Counted from the first letter of the stretch, positions 1-6,980 are shown. The stretch: 11,632 nucleotides of DNA from an uncultured bacterium (GCA_903828035.1 CAIKKV010000152.1:1-11632); one strand, 5' to 3'. Numbers and translations: made by a program. Notes: generated by a model from the letters alone, not told the origin.

Positions 1-2173
1 ACATGGAGCCCGCGGCGGAGTTCACAAGCCCGCCCTCCAGAACGGGTTTGCCGATCAGGTGCGGCACCGCCTCAAACACCCGCACGGAGCCCAGCACCGT
101 GTTGTCGGGATTCAGCTCATAGGCCAGCCGCCCCGGCGTGCCGGCCAGCGCCCCCAGCATCCCCTGGAACACCGGCCACTGCGGCTTGCGCTCCAGTCCC
201 TCGTAATTCCACATCGAGCAGGGCCGGGCCGGCGGAGCCGCCTCCACGCCCGTCGGCACCGCCCAGGACGGCTGGCGCTCGCCCTTCTCCACCAGCCCGA
301 GCGCCGCCAGAGTCAGAGCCGCCGCCAGAAAGGCCGGTCGGCGGCCCTTCGCCGCCAGCAGGCCGAACCCGCAGGCCGCCAGGGCCAGTAAGGCAAAAAA
401 GCAAAATGGCCAGAGCCGCACATTCACAAAAACCGGCGAAATCAGCGACCCTTTCCAGAACAGGAGCAACGCGAGCCCGCCCATCCAGGGAAACAGCCAC
501 AAGGCCCGGATCGAGCGGCGCGCCGCCAGAAACAGGGCGACCGCCGTGAAAGGAAGCAGCCAGAGCGCATAGGGCGGAAGGGTGTCGGCAAACGAAACCG
601 GCCAGTTGGTTCCGAAGTCCATGCTGAAGTCCCGCCGCGCCATGAGGGGAATCCACCACCAGGCGGTCATCAGGGCCGCCAGCAGCCCCTCCCCGGCCAC
701 GATGGCCGCCGTTTTCCAGAAGCCCCGCTCGCGCGCCAGGATAAAGGGGATCACCAGCACCGTGAGCCCGCCCATCACGGAGGTGAAGAAGTGCGACATC
801 AGGGTCAGCGCCCAGCCCAGCGCCGTGCGGCAGCGGAAGCGGCCATCCTCCGCATCCCGCCAGGCGGAGGCGGCTGTCAGCAGCATCAGGGGGAAGCTCA
901 GGCTGTTGGCGATCATGCCGGCCAGGGTGCTCGAGACGTTGACGCCCCACATGGAGTGCGTGCGCACGAACAGGAAGGGGATCATGGCCGCGGCCAGCAG
1001 AACCGGAACCGGCCTGGGCAGGCGCATCAGGCGCCCGGCCAGCCAGGCGGCCAGGGGCAGCAGGAGAATGCCCAGCACCGTGACCACCTTGAACGCCACG
1101 TTGATGGGCATCAGGAGGCCCAGTCCTGCCATCATCATGTATGGCAGGGGGAAATAGTAGCGGAACATCGGGAATCCGCACCACCAGCCGTTCGCCCAGG
1201 AGACGACCTCGCCCTGCCCGAACAGGGTCTGCTTAAGGTGCGAGGCCAGATAGAGATGCGCGGGAGTGTCGCCCCCCGCCGTGGTCGTGTCGAGCAACAC
1301 GAGCGGCACGTGTAAGTGCTCGACTAAAAACAACGTGATCAGGGCAAGGAGCAGAACTGTTCCGCCCCCTGCCGCGGGCAAGGGGCTTGCGTCCGTCTTG
1401 CGGCGCTGGAAAAGCAGAAAGAGCGCCGCAAGCAAAACAGCGGCGGGAAAGGCCGCCTCCGGCCAGGGGAAATCCCCGCGAAGCGCCTCCACGGAAATGA
1501 CCCCGACGGCGGCCTTTTCGTTCACGCTCCCGCCGGAGACCTGGGAAACAATGGCAAAGACGGGATAGGTGCTTCCCCCGGATGCTTTCCGGTTCGTCAG
1601 TTCCGTCTCCACCCGCACGGGGCGGCCCGGAAAAAGCTCGATAAGGCGATCGGCGGGCTCGCCGCTCACATCATCAGGGGCGAGCACGCGAAGGCGGACG
1701 GAGATCGGCGCGCTCTGCTTCTCCAGTTGAAGCGTAACGGCAAGCCGCCCCTTTTCCCGCATCACCACGGGCTCCACCCGGATGGCGACCGGTAGCCGCG
1801 CGGCCGGGGCGCCGATGTCGAGCTCGCGGACCGTGACGGATGAATACGGGTAGCCATTCTGATCGCAGTAGCGGATCCGGATCTCGGCCACATGGTGGCC
1901 GGGCGGAATGGAGGCGGTCTGGAAATCCAGCTCCGAGTCGGCGGTTTCGCCGGCCGGCAGGTCCGCCGGCGGAGCCAGTTGGCTCTGGCCGGCCAGCCGC
2001 CCCTGGACCTCAACGCGCCGGGCAGGGCTGTCGCCCGTGTTGCGATAAACAACGCTGAGGGCGGTCTGCGCGGGGCCGACGGAGGCGAGCACCACGGTTT
2101 CAAGCCGGATGAAGCCCGCAGCGGCCGCTTGGGCGATCACTCCCAGCCCGCATGCTAACCACGCTGCCTTCAT
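1..2173 (-). CDS. Large membrane protein, PTPS-related / GT-C glycosyltransferase-like, 3' end outside window
   Basis: The frame is open for 724 codons without interruption and runs off the left edge. The N-terminus looks like a signal peptide (K2, hydrophobic 4-17, Ala-rich cleavage site about residues 16-19). Residues about 20-230 are a soluble beta-rich region resembling CARDB/NPCBM-associated (NEW3) sandwich domains. A first membrane helix follows at about 240-256, then roughly ten more between 270 and 625. The loop GGDTPAHLYLA (300-310), followed by W-x-GFPMFRYYFPLPY (about 330-345), is typical of the PTPS-related 10-TM family and of GT-C enzymes, where an early acidic residue in an external loop is catalytic; D302 is the candidate. 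The extracytoplasmic C-terminal part (about 625 on) includes LGSVRVFEAVPHLIGKPVLEGG, also seen in that family. Likely role: transfer of sugar from a lipid-linked donor, or envelope assembly; the substrate is unknown. It follows purM by 17 nt and is probably co-transcribed. No clear Shine-Dalgarno precedes the chosen ATG, so the start is less certain than the frame. Confidence 0.8.
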   Translation of the reverse strand, partial: MKAAWLACGLGVIAQAAAAGFIRLETVVLASVGPAQTALSVVYRNTGDSPARRVEVQGRLAGQSQLAPPADLPAGETADSELDFQTASIPPGHHVAEIRIRYCDQNGYPYSSVTVRELDIGAPAARLPVAIRVEPVVMREKGRLAVTLQLEKQSAPISVRLRVLAPDDVSGEPADRLIELFPGRPVRVETELTNRKASGGSTYPVFAIVSQVSGGSVNEKAAVGVISVEALRGDFPWPEAAFPAAVLLAALFLLFQRRKTDASPLPAAGGGTVLLLALITLFLVEHLHVPLVLLDTTTAGGDTPAHLYLASHLKQTLFGQGEVVSWANGWWCGFPMFRYYFPLPYMMMAGLGLLMPINVAFKVVTVLGILLLPLAAWLAGRLMRLPRPVPVLLAAAMIPFLFVRTHSMWGVNVSSTLAGMIANSLSFPLMLLTAASAWRDAEDGRFRCRTALGWALTLMSHFFTSVMGGLTVLVIPFILARERGFWKTAAIVAGEGLLAALMTAWWWIPLMARRDFSMDFGTNWPVSFADTLPPYALWLLPFTAVALFLAARRSIRALWLFPWMGGLALLLFWKGSLISPVFVNVRLWPFCFFALLALAACGFGLLAAKGRRPAFLAAALTLAALGLVEKGERQPSWAVPTGVEAAPPARPCSMWNYEGLERKPQWPVFQGMLGALAGTPGRLAYELNPDNTVLGSVRVFEAVPHLIGKPVLEGGLVNSAAGSM

Positions 2174-2190
2174 GATGCGGCGGGCCCGGA

Positions 2191-3225
2191 TTAATGCTCC
2201 AGGCGGACCGCCTCCCGTCCCTTTTCAATGCGGCCAATGACCAGCGGCTGCGCGCGGGCCGCCTTGAGCAGGGCCAGCGCCTTGCCGGCTTCCGCCGCGG
2301 AGACCATGACCACCAGGCCGATGCCCATGTTGAATACCCGGTACATCTCCTCGCGGTCCACGCGGCCCTGCTCCTGGAGGAACTGGAACAGCGTCGGCAC
2401 AGCCCAGGAGGAGCGATCGAACACGGCCGTCACCCCGGAGGGCAGCACGCGCGGCACATTGTCGGGAAAACCGCCGCCGGTGATGTGGGCCAGGCCGCGG
2501 ACGCGCACCTTGCCGAGAAGCGCCGAAACCGGCTTCAGGTAGCTCCGGTGCACCGCGAGCAGCACGTCCGCCACGCTCTGCTTCAGGCCCGGGAAGCGAT
2601 CCTTGACCGTGAGCCCCGCCGTTTCGAAAACGATCTTGCGGGCCAGGGAGTAGCCGTTGGTGTGCAGGCCGCTGGAAGGCAGGCCGATGATGACGTCGCC
2701 GGCCCGGACGCCTTCGCCCGTGATCACCTCTTTGCGGCCCACGGAGCCGACAATGGTGCCGACCAGGTCGTATTCGCCCGGGGGATACACGCCCGGCATC
2801 TCGGCCGTCTCGCCGCCCAGCAGGGCGCAGCCGTTTTCACGGCAGGCCTTGCACATGCCGCTGACCAGCTCGGCCATCACCCGGCGGTCGACCTTGGAGG
2901 TGCCGATGTAATCCATGAAGAACAGGGGCTTGGCGCCCTGCACCAGGATGTCGTTCACGCAGTGGTTTACGATGTCCTGGCCCACGGTGTCGTGCTTTTT
3001 CGCCAGCGTGGCGATCTTCAGCTTGGTGCCCACGCCGTCGGTGCTCGCCACGAGGATCTGGCCCTTGCCGGGCGACCGGAACATGCCGCCGAACGAGCCG
3101 ATCCCGGTCAGCACACCGGGGGTGGCCGTGGTCTTGACCATCTTCTTGATGGCGTCGATCCCGGCCATTTTTTCGTCGATATTCACACCCGCCGCGGCAT
3201 AGGCCGACACGCCCGTCTTTTTCAT
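2191..3225 (-). CDS. purM: Phosphoribosylformylglycinamidine cyclo-ligase (AIR synthetase)
   Basis: PurM closes the imidazole ring: it converts FGAM and ATP to aminoimidazole ribonucleotide in de novo purine synthesis, in the cytoplasm, as a homodimer. The 344-residue product matches the usual family length (about 345). Diagnostic motifs are all present: glycine-rich GIGSFGGMF (41-49), DGVGTK (63-68), ND-x4-GAKPLFFMDY (91-106), GGETAEMPG (137-145), GLPSSGLHTNGYSLAR (181-196) and HITGGGFPDNVPRVLP (247-262). No key residue is missing, so it should be active. I chose the ATG at 3225 because AGAGGGG lies 4 nt upstream and the N-terminus KTGVSAYAAAGVNID then aligns with other PurM starts. The ATG at 3240 adds five residues, overlaps the purB stop as ATGA and remains possible. 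The gene directly follows purB, which indicates one transcript. Confidence 0.97.
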   Translation of the reverse strand: MKKTGVSAYAAAGVNIDEKMAGIDAIKKMVKTTATPGVLTGIGSFGGMFRSPGKGQILVASTDGVGTKLKIATLAKKHDTVGQDIVNHCVNDILVQGAKPLFFMDYIGTSKVDRRVMAELVSGMCKACRENGCALLGGETAEMPGVYPPGEYDLVGTIVGSVGRKEVITGEGVRAGDVIIGLPSSGLHTNGYSLARKIVFETAGLTVKDRFPGLKQSVADVLLAVHRSYLKPVSALLGKVRVRGLAHITGGGFPDNVPRVLPSGVTAVFDRSSWAVPTLFQFLQEQGRVDREEMYRVFNMGIGLVVMVSAAEAGKALALLKAARAQPLVIGRIEKGREAVRLEH

Positions 3226-3237
3226 GGCACCCCTCTT
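3226..3237 (-). promoter_or_regulatory. Shine-Dalgarno favouring the downstream purM start
   Basis: On the minus strand AGAGGGG (3230-3236) lies 4 nt before the ATG at 3225. It sits between the two candidate purM start codons and favours the shorter, family-typical N-terminus. Confidence 0.5.
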
Positions 3238-4529
3238 CATAATCCCACCGCCTTGAATGTGCGGTTGACATCGCGGAAATGAACGGACACATCGAAGACC
3301 CGGTCCAGGTCGGCCTTGGTCACCTTGCTCATGAGCTCGGCGTCGGCGGCCACGAGGCTCTTCAACTCCTTCCCCGTCTCCCAGGAGGCCATGGCGTGCG
3401 TCTGCACCATGCGGTAGGCGTCCTCGCGGGCGAACCCCTTTTCCGTGAGCAGGAGCAGGACCTGCTGGGAGTGGATCAGGCCGTGGGTCATGTCGAGGTT
3501 CGCCTGCATGCGCTCCGGAAAGACGCGGAGGTTCTCGACCAGCTTGGTCATGTTGCTCAGCATATGGTCGAGGGCGATGGTGCTGTCGGGCATGATCACC
3601 CGCTCCACCGAGGAGTGGGAGATGTCCCGCTCGTGCCAGAGCGCCACGTTTTCCAGGGCGGCCACATGGTTGCCGCGCAGGATCCTGGCCAGGCCGCAGA
3701 GCTTCTCGCCGGTGATGGGGTTCTTCTTGTGCGGCATGGCGGAAGAGCCCTTCTGCTCCTTGCCGAAAAACTCCTCGACCTCGTGCACCTCGGTGCGCTG
3801 GAGGTGGCGGAACTCCTGCGCCCAGCGCTCGACCGAGGCGCCGACGAGGGCGATGGCGCCGATGTATTCCGCGTGGCGGTCGCGCTGCAGGACCTGCGTG
3901 GAGATGGCGGCGGGCTGGAGCCCCAGCTTGCGGCAGACATACGCCTCCACCCGGTAGTCGAGGTGGGCATGCGTCCCGACGGCGCCCGAGAGCTGGCCGA
4001 CCCGCACGTTCTCGCGCGCCGCCTCCAGCCGCTTCAGCGCCCGGCCGAACTCGTCGTACATCAGGGCCATCTTGAGGCCGAAGGTGATGGGCTCGGCATG
4101 GATGCCGTGGGAGCGGCCGATCATGGGGGTGAACTTGTAGCGGCGCGCCTTCCTGGCGGCGGCCTTGCGGAGGGCCTTGACGCCGCGGATCAGGATGTCG
4201 CCGGCCTGCACCATCTGGACGGCCAGGGCGGTGTCGAGCACGTCGGAGCTGGTCATGCCCTTGTGGATGAAGCGGGAGGACGGGCCCACGTGCTCGGCCA
4301 CGTTGGTCAGGAAGGCGATGACGTCGTGGTTGACCTTCAGCTCGATCTCGTTGATCCGGTCGACGTTAAAGGCGGCCTTGGCCTTGATGTTCTTGAGATC
4401 GGCGGCAGGCACCTGCCCCATCTTGTTCATGGCCTCGCAGGCGAGGATCTCGATCTTCAGCCAGATGGCGAATTTGTTCTCGTCCGTCCAGATGGCCCCC
4501 ATCTCGGGACCCGTATACCGTGGTATCAT
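3237..4529 (-). CDS. purB: Adenylosuccinate lyase
   Basis: This enzyme releases fumarate twice in purine synthesis, from SAICAR to give AICAR and from adenylosuccinate to give AMP. It belongs to the fumarase/aspartase superfamily and acts as a tetramer with shared active sites. The 430 residues match the Bacillus-type PurB length and align from the start (MIPRYTGPEMGAIWTDENKF) to the end. Visible catalytic elements are H68 in NHDV, TSSD (93-96), the general acid H141 in SHGIHAEP (140-147), TQVLQRDRH (211-219) and the flexible signature loop GSSAMPHKKNP (261-271) with the catalytic serine. No active-site residue is missing. The start is well supported: GAGGAG lies 5 nt upstream and a near-consensus promoter lies just beyond it. 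It is the first gene of a purB-purM-membrane-protein transcription unit. Confidence 0.97.
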   Translation of the reverse strand: MIPRYTGPEMGAIWTDENKFAIWLKIEILACEAMNKMGQVPAADLKNIKAKAAFNVDRINEIELKVNHDVIAFLTNVAEHVGPSSRFIHKGMTSSDVLDTALAVQMVQAGDILIRGVKALRKAAARKARRYKFTPMIGRSHGIHAEPITFGLKMALMYDEFGRALKRLEAARENVRVGQLSGAVGTHAHLDYRVEAYVCRKLGLQPAAISTQVLQRDRHAEYIGAIALVGASVERWAQEFRHLQRTEVHEVEEFFGKEQKGSSAMPHKKNPITGEKLCGLARILRGNHVAALENVALWHERDISHSSVERVIMPDSTIALDHMLSNMTKLVENLRVFPERMQANLDMTHGLIHSQQVLLLLTEKGFAREDAYRMVQTHAMASWETGKELKSLVAADAELMSKVTKADLDRVFDVSVHFRDVNRTFKAVGL

Positions 4530-4534
4530 GGCCG

Positions 4535-4540
4535 CTCCTC
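4535..4540 (-). promoter_or_regulatory. purB ribosome binding site
   Basis: GAGGAG on the minus strand, 5 nt before the purB ATG, fixes the start at 4529. Confidence 0.7.
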
Positions 4541-4555
4541 TTCGATTAGCGGCCC

Positions 4556-4584
4556 ATTATAGAAGGCGAACGCAGCCTTGTCAG
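4556..4584 (-). promoter_or_regulatory. Sigma70-type promoter of the purB operon
   Basis: Read on the minus strand, the -35 box is CTGACA (4579-4584, five of six consensus positions). A 17-nt spacer separates it from a perfect -10 box TATAAT (4556-4561). Transcription would start near 4549, about 20 nt before the purB ATG. That leaves no room for a purine riboswitch in the leader. Any PurR-like control would have to act upstream, and I saw no PurBox-like site. Confidence 0.75.
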
Positions 4585-4656
4585 CAAAAACAGAGGACAA
4601 GTTGCCCGGTCAGGAATGGCGGGCGGAGAAAAAGAAGGGGGGAGGTCAACGATGCA

Positions 4657-5019
4657 TTAGCGTCGATAGCCGGAAGAGCCTGGATCACTGATGATTTCGT
4701 TGAGGCCTTCGATGATTTGATCCATTTCCTCATCCGTAACATGCCCCATGCGCTTTCCCAGCCGGTCCACGGAGAGGGTCCGGATCTGGCCAATCTTCAC
4801 CCATGTCTTTTTCTGGAGAGAGACGCTGCTGATTTCCAGAGTGAGCGGAAATCCGGCCCGTTGAGGCTGACTGGTGAGCGCCATGGCAATGACCGTTCCG
4901 GATCGGTCGTTGAAAACCTCGGGACTGAGGATTAGAACGGGGCGAAGCCCGGCTTGTTCATGTCCCTTGACGGGGTTCAAATCAGCCCAGACGATGTCGC
5001 CCCTCAGTATTCGGGCCAT
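4657..5019 (-). CDS. MazF/PemK-family type II toxin (mRNA interferase)
   Basis: The 120-residue product has the size and motifs of MazF/PemK endoribonucleases, which cut mRNA at short sequences when free of antitoxin. It starts with RGDIVWADLNPVKGHEQ (6-22) and continues GLRPVLILSP (24-33), where R26 matches the catalytic arginine (R25 of Bacillus MazF). ALTSQ (47-51) supplies the catalytic threonine T49 (T48 in Bacillus). The later conserved strand is QIRTLSVDRL (78-87). All catalytic positions are intact, so it is probably functional. Its ATG lies inside the last codons of the antitoxin, giving a 16-bp overlap that implies translational coupling, with GGGGAGG 7 nt upstream as the ribosome binding site. 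Cleavage specificity cannot be predicted from the sequence. Confidence 0.93.
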   Translation of the reverse strand: MARILRGDIVWADLNPVKGHEQAGLRPVLILSPEVFNDRSGTVIAMALTSQPQRAGFPLTLEISSVSLQKKTWVKIGQIRTLSVDRLGKRMGHVTDEEMDQIIEGLNEIISDPGSSGYRR

Positions 5020-5246
5020 GAGGCAACCTCCCCGGAGAGGCCTTCTTCGGCCAATGACTGCTCCGTCTTAGGGTCGAGTCGTGCGCACTCCCGGGCTAAT
5101 CGGTTGGCGTTAAGCCTGGACATCTTTTCCCGGACGGCTTCCTGAATAACGCGACTGCGATTGGGGAAGACGTGCCGTTTCACCAGGCGGTCGACTTCGC
5201 ACAGAACATCCTGATCGAGTGTGATTGCAATCTTGGCGAGAGCCAT
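5004..5246 (-). CDS. Ribbon-helix-helix antitoxin partner of the MazF-like toxin
   Basis: This 80-residue protein begins with a ribbon-helix-helix DNA-binding module: beta strand AKIAITLD (4-11), then two helices joined by a turn at FPNRSRVIQEAVREKM (27-42). The C-terminal half is acidic and ends in VASWPEY, as in MazE-type tails that lie across the toxin's RNA groove. Known role of such proteins: neutralise the toxin and, as dimers, repress their own operon. The start at 5246 is preferred over the in-frame ATG at 5258 because GGAGG, which overlaps that upstream ATG, sits 5 nt before it. The gene overlaps the toxin and precedes it, the usual order for autoregulated type II modules. Confidence 0.88.
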   Translation of the reverse strand: MALAKIAITLDQDVLCEVDRLVKRHVFPNRSRVIQEAVREKMSRLNANRLARECARLDPKTEQSLAEEGLSGEVASWPEY

Positions 5247-5251
5247 ACCGT

Positions 5252-5256
5252 CCTCC
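5252..5256 (-). promoter_or_regulatory. Antitoxin ribosome binding site deciding the start
   Basis: GGAGG on the minus strand, 5 nt before the ATG at 5246. It overlaps the alternative upstream ATG (5258), which has no site of its own. Confidence 0.65.
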
Positions 5257-5267
5257 ATGTTCGACTA

Positions 5268-5286
5268 GTATGACTATACATCATAC
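5268..5286. promoter_or_regulatory. Candidate autorepression operator of the toxin-antitoxin operon
   Basis: A perfect inverted repeat GTATGA-N7-TCATAC covers the -10 box of the antitoxin promoter. Its position is what is expected for repression by the ribbon-helix-helix antitoxin. Binding is inferred, not shown. Confidence 0.5.
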
Positions 5287-5301
5287 CGGCATAGGGCGCA
5301 A
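5273..5301 (-). promoter_or_regulatory. Promoter of the toxin-antitoxin operon
   Basis: On the minus strand the -10 box is TATAGT (5273-5278) and a weaker -35 box TTGCGC (5296-5301) lies exactly 17 nt upstream. It is about 27 nt from the antitoxin ATG. The -35 matches only three consensus positions, so activity is plausible rather than certain. Confidence 0.5.
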
Positions 5302-5326
5302 GTTGATACTGACCTGGGCCCCGGCC

Positions 5327-5524
5327 TTACCATTCAATATTCCTTTCGATCCAGAGAACGAGAATCGGCACGATAAACACCGCCGTGATCACGACCGCCT
5401 GTAATGGGCTGAAGACCATGCCCTGCATGCCTTCCCGGGTCCATGTTGATGTTACGGCGAAGGCAACGGCAATACCTGTCACCGCATAAAATGCAAGAAG
5501 GCGACCCCGTGTCCTTTCCGGAAT
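5327..5524 (-). pseudogene. 3' remnant of a small two-helix membrane protein, start missing
   Basis: A 65-codon stretch ends in TAA at 5327 and reads as a convincing small membrane protein. It has a basic start (IPERTRGR), a first helix LLAFYAVTGIAVAFAV, a short polar loop TSTWTREGMQGM, a second helix LQAVVITAVFIVPILVLWI and a charged tail ERNIEW. There is no ATG upstream of the first helix. The frame stays open to a TGA near 5615, but that upstream part lies inside the repeat element and reads as low-quality proline-rich sequence. The simplest reading is a gene decapitated by insertion of, or recombination with, the repeat. A functional gene with a non-standard start is possible but has no visible ribosome binding site. 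I do not recognise the family. Confidence 0.4.
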
Positions 5525-5555
5525 CCGGGTTGGGCCGGGAAGCGTAGAGGTCGCA

Positions 5556-5571
5556 CGTCCCGGAAGGGACG
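5556..5571. repeat. Short hairpin with GGAA loop
   Basis: CGTCCC-GGAA-GGGACG forms a perfect 6-bp stem. It overlaps the left arm of the larger element, so the two structures are mutually exclusive in one strand. Confidence 0.5.
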
Positions 5572-5592
5572 GCGGTGGATGAAGCCGAGCGG

Positions 5593-5639
5593 TCTGTGTT
5601 AATCCTCGGGTTTGCCATCAAACCCGGGATTCACACAGA
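5593..5639. repeat. Long imperfect hairpin inside the repeat element
   Basis: CTGTGTTAATCCTCGGGTTT pairs with AAACCCGGGATTCACACAG around the 6-nt loop GCCATC. There is one mismatch and one bulged base. The inner nine pairs (5605-5613 with 5620-5628) are continuous apart from one G-U. Confidence 0.6.
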
Positions 5640-5658
5640 GGGGGCAGCGAGGCTGAAA

Positions 5659-5695
5659 GCCGTTCGGCGCTCCGGGGGAAGGAGCGCCTAACGGC
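5659..5695. repeat. Strong GC-rich hairpin inside the repeat element
   Basis: GCCGTT-C-GGCGCTCC pairs with GGAGCGCC-T-AACGGC around the loop GGGGGAA: 14 pairs with a single internal C-T mismatch. No T-run of intrinsic-terminator length follows on either strand, so it is a structural repeat more than a classic terminator. Confidence 0.6.
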
Positions 5696-5766
5696 GACCA
5701 CCCAGCCGGCCTTTCCGGGACGGTGTCTTCGCGACCTCTCCGATTCCCCGGCTCAGCCCGCCCGAA

Positions 5767-6975
5767 TTACGCCGGAGCATCGCCCCAATCCGGCACATTC
5801 AGCGTTTCGCCGTCGCGGAGGGCCGACTGGTGCGCCGTGACGCCCATGGCCATGTAGCGGGCCGCTTCCCAGATGTTGATCGCCGGCTGGCGCCGCTTGG
5901 CGATCGCGTCCACAAACTCGTTGACCAGGTAGGCGTGCGATCCGCCATGCCCGCCATACACGCCCTCGCCGGTGCTGCAGCTCCGGAACGCCTCGTAGAC
6001 CTCCGGCGGCAGCGGATCGCGCATCTCGTCGATCTTCATCTTCTGCGACTTCAGCGGCTGGGCCGTCAGCGGCGCGGTGCGCCCGTTCTCCATCCACCGG
6101 TCCTCGCAGAAGGAGCCGCTTGTTCCAAGAATCCGGAACGTCTCGCTATCCGCGATGCCGCCGGCCACCTCGCGGAACTCGCAAATACGCACCGTGGCCC
6201 CGTTGCTCATCTTGAACAGGGCCGTTTCATCCGAAAACGCATAGCCCCCGAAGAAGGGATCGGCGTTCTGGTTCCGGTAGCCGTAGCAGGTGGCCTTCAG
6301 GGCATGCGCCTTCATCACGCACACCGGCCCGCTGGTGGAGTGCGTGGGATAGTGCATGGGCCCCGAGCGGTATCCGTCCTTGATATATTGCGCGCGCAGC
6401 GCCTTCCCCTCCTGCCCAGCCTGGCTGGCGGCCCTTTTTTTCTCCACGTTACGCAGGTTGCAGCCGGGCGAGTCCACATCGTGGAAATATTCGCCCTCGG
6501 CATAAATGAAATTGCCGAACGCCCCCTCGGCCGCCTTGCGCCGGCAGAACATGGACTGGGCGTGGAAATAGGTCGTCTCGCCCAGCATATACGAGAGCCC
6601 GGTCTTGCGGCAGGTGTTGACCAGCTTGTCGCACCAGTCCAGCGTCTCCTCGTCATTCGGGATGGAGATGATCGGCACGGCGCTGTAGACGTGCTTGCCC
6701 GATTCCATGGCCTTCACGCACTGGGGGGCGTGCAGCCAGGGCTGGGTGATGATCACCAGGGCGTCGAGATCGCTCTTGCAGATCTCATCCAGCGAGGCAT
6801 AGGCGTCGCGGGGATTGAACTTGGCCTTCCACGACTCCTTCTCGGCGAACTTTTTGATCCGCTCGGGCTCGCGATCGCACAACGCGATGCGGTCCACCAG
6901 GGGATGACTCTGGAACATGTCCGCAAACTCGCTGCCGAAAGCGCCCAAACCGACCAGTCCAACGCTGATGCCCAT
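5767..6975 (-). CDS. Gfo/Idh/MocA-fold NAD(P)-dependent enzyme, GH109-like variant
   Basis: The 402 residues form the two-domain Gfo/Idh/MocA fold. The N-terminal Rossmann domain has VGLVGLGAFG (5-14) for the dinucleotide phosphate, an acidic residue after the second strand (ALCDRE, 31-36) that suggests NAD preference, and ITQPWLHAP (76-84). The C-terminal domain is mixed alpha/beta. The expected EKP motif after GKHV is instead SAVP (98-101), so the usual catalytic lysine is absent. HYPTHSTSGP (208-217) and GGHGGSHAYLVNEF (341-354) resemble motifs of GH109, where NAD-dependent oxidation and elimination cleave a glycoside instead of releasing a keto-sugar. It may therefore be a glycosidase, an epimerase or an atypical dehydrogenase. 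No signal peptide is visible, so it should be cytoplasmic. The start is fixed by AAAGGAGG 5 nt upstream. It is third in a cluster with an M20 enzyme (85 nt away) and a secreted hydrolase. Confidence 0.85.
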   Translation of the reverse strand: MGISVGLVGLGAFGSEFADMFQSHPLVDRIALCDREPERIKKFAEKESWKAKFNPRDAYASLDEICKSDLDALVIITQPWLHAPQCVKAMESGKHVYSAVPIISIPNDEETLDWCDKLVNTCRKTGLSYMLGETTYFHAQSMFCRRKAAEGAFGNFIYAEGEYFHDVDSPGCNLRNVEKKRAASQAGQEGKALRAQYIKDGYRSGPMHYPTHSTSGPVCVMKAHALKATCYGYRNQNADPFFGGYAFSDETALFKMSNGATVRICEFREVAGGIADSETFRILGTSGSFCEDRWMENGRTAPLTAQPLKSQKMKIDEMRDPLPPEVYEAFRSCSTGEGVYGGHGGSHAYLVNEFVDAIAKRRQPAINIWEAARYMAMGVTAHQSALRDGETLNVPDWGDAPA

Positions 6976-6980
6976 GTGAG

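Larger units (their letters stand above)
5546..5739. repeat. Palindromic MITE/REP-like intergenic element
   Basis: The left arm AGAGGTCGC (5546-5554) plus GTCCCGGAA (5557-5565) is the reverse complement of GCGACCTCT (5731-5739) plus TTCCGGGAC (5713-5721); the right arm has about 9 extra bases (5722-5730) between the two blocks. Weaker complementarity continues outward through GGCCGGGAA on the left and TTCCCCGGC on the right. Three internal hairpins sit between the arms. No open frame inside looks like a protein. It lies just downstream of the Gfo/Idh/MocA gene and may end transcription from that cluster. No convincing target-site duplication was found. Confidence 0.55.

Noticed and set aside
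117..1184. A minus-strand open frame of 355 codons overlapping the membrane protein gene
   Set aside because: It is in the wrong frame: Gly/Ala/Pro/Arg-rich with no hydrophobic helices, while the other frame gives continuous membrane segments and family motifs over 724 codons.
3279..4562. A plus-strand open frame of 427 codons opposite purB
   Set aside because: It is a mirror of the purB codon pattern, has no recognisable motif, and purB on the other strand is unambiguous.
4585..4656. A possible terminator after the toxin gene
   Set aside because: No stem followed by a T-run is visible on the minus strand. The C/T-rich run alone is not enough.
5334..5621. A 95-codon minus-strand frame beginning MMANPRINTD
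   Set aside because: It starts inside the repeat hairpin and runs across the membrane-protein remnant in another frame. The sequence is irregular with no domain, and a translated repeat is the simpler reading.
5546..5739. A CRISPR array or an insertion sequence with transposase
   Set aside because: There are no regularly spaced direct repeats and no transposase-like frame; only inverted repeats and hairpins are present.
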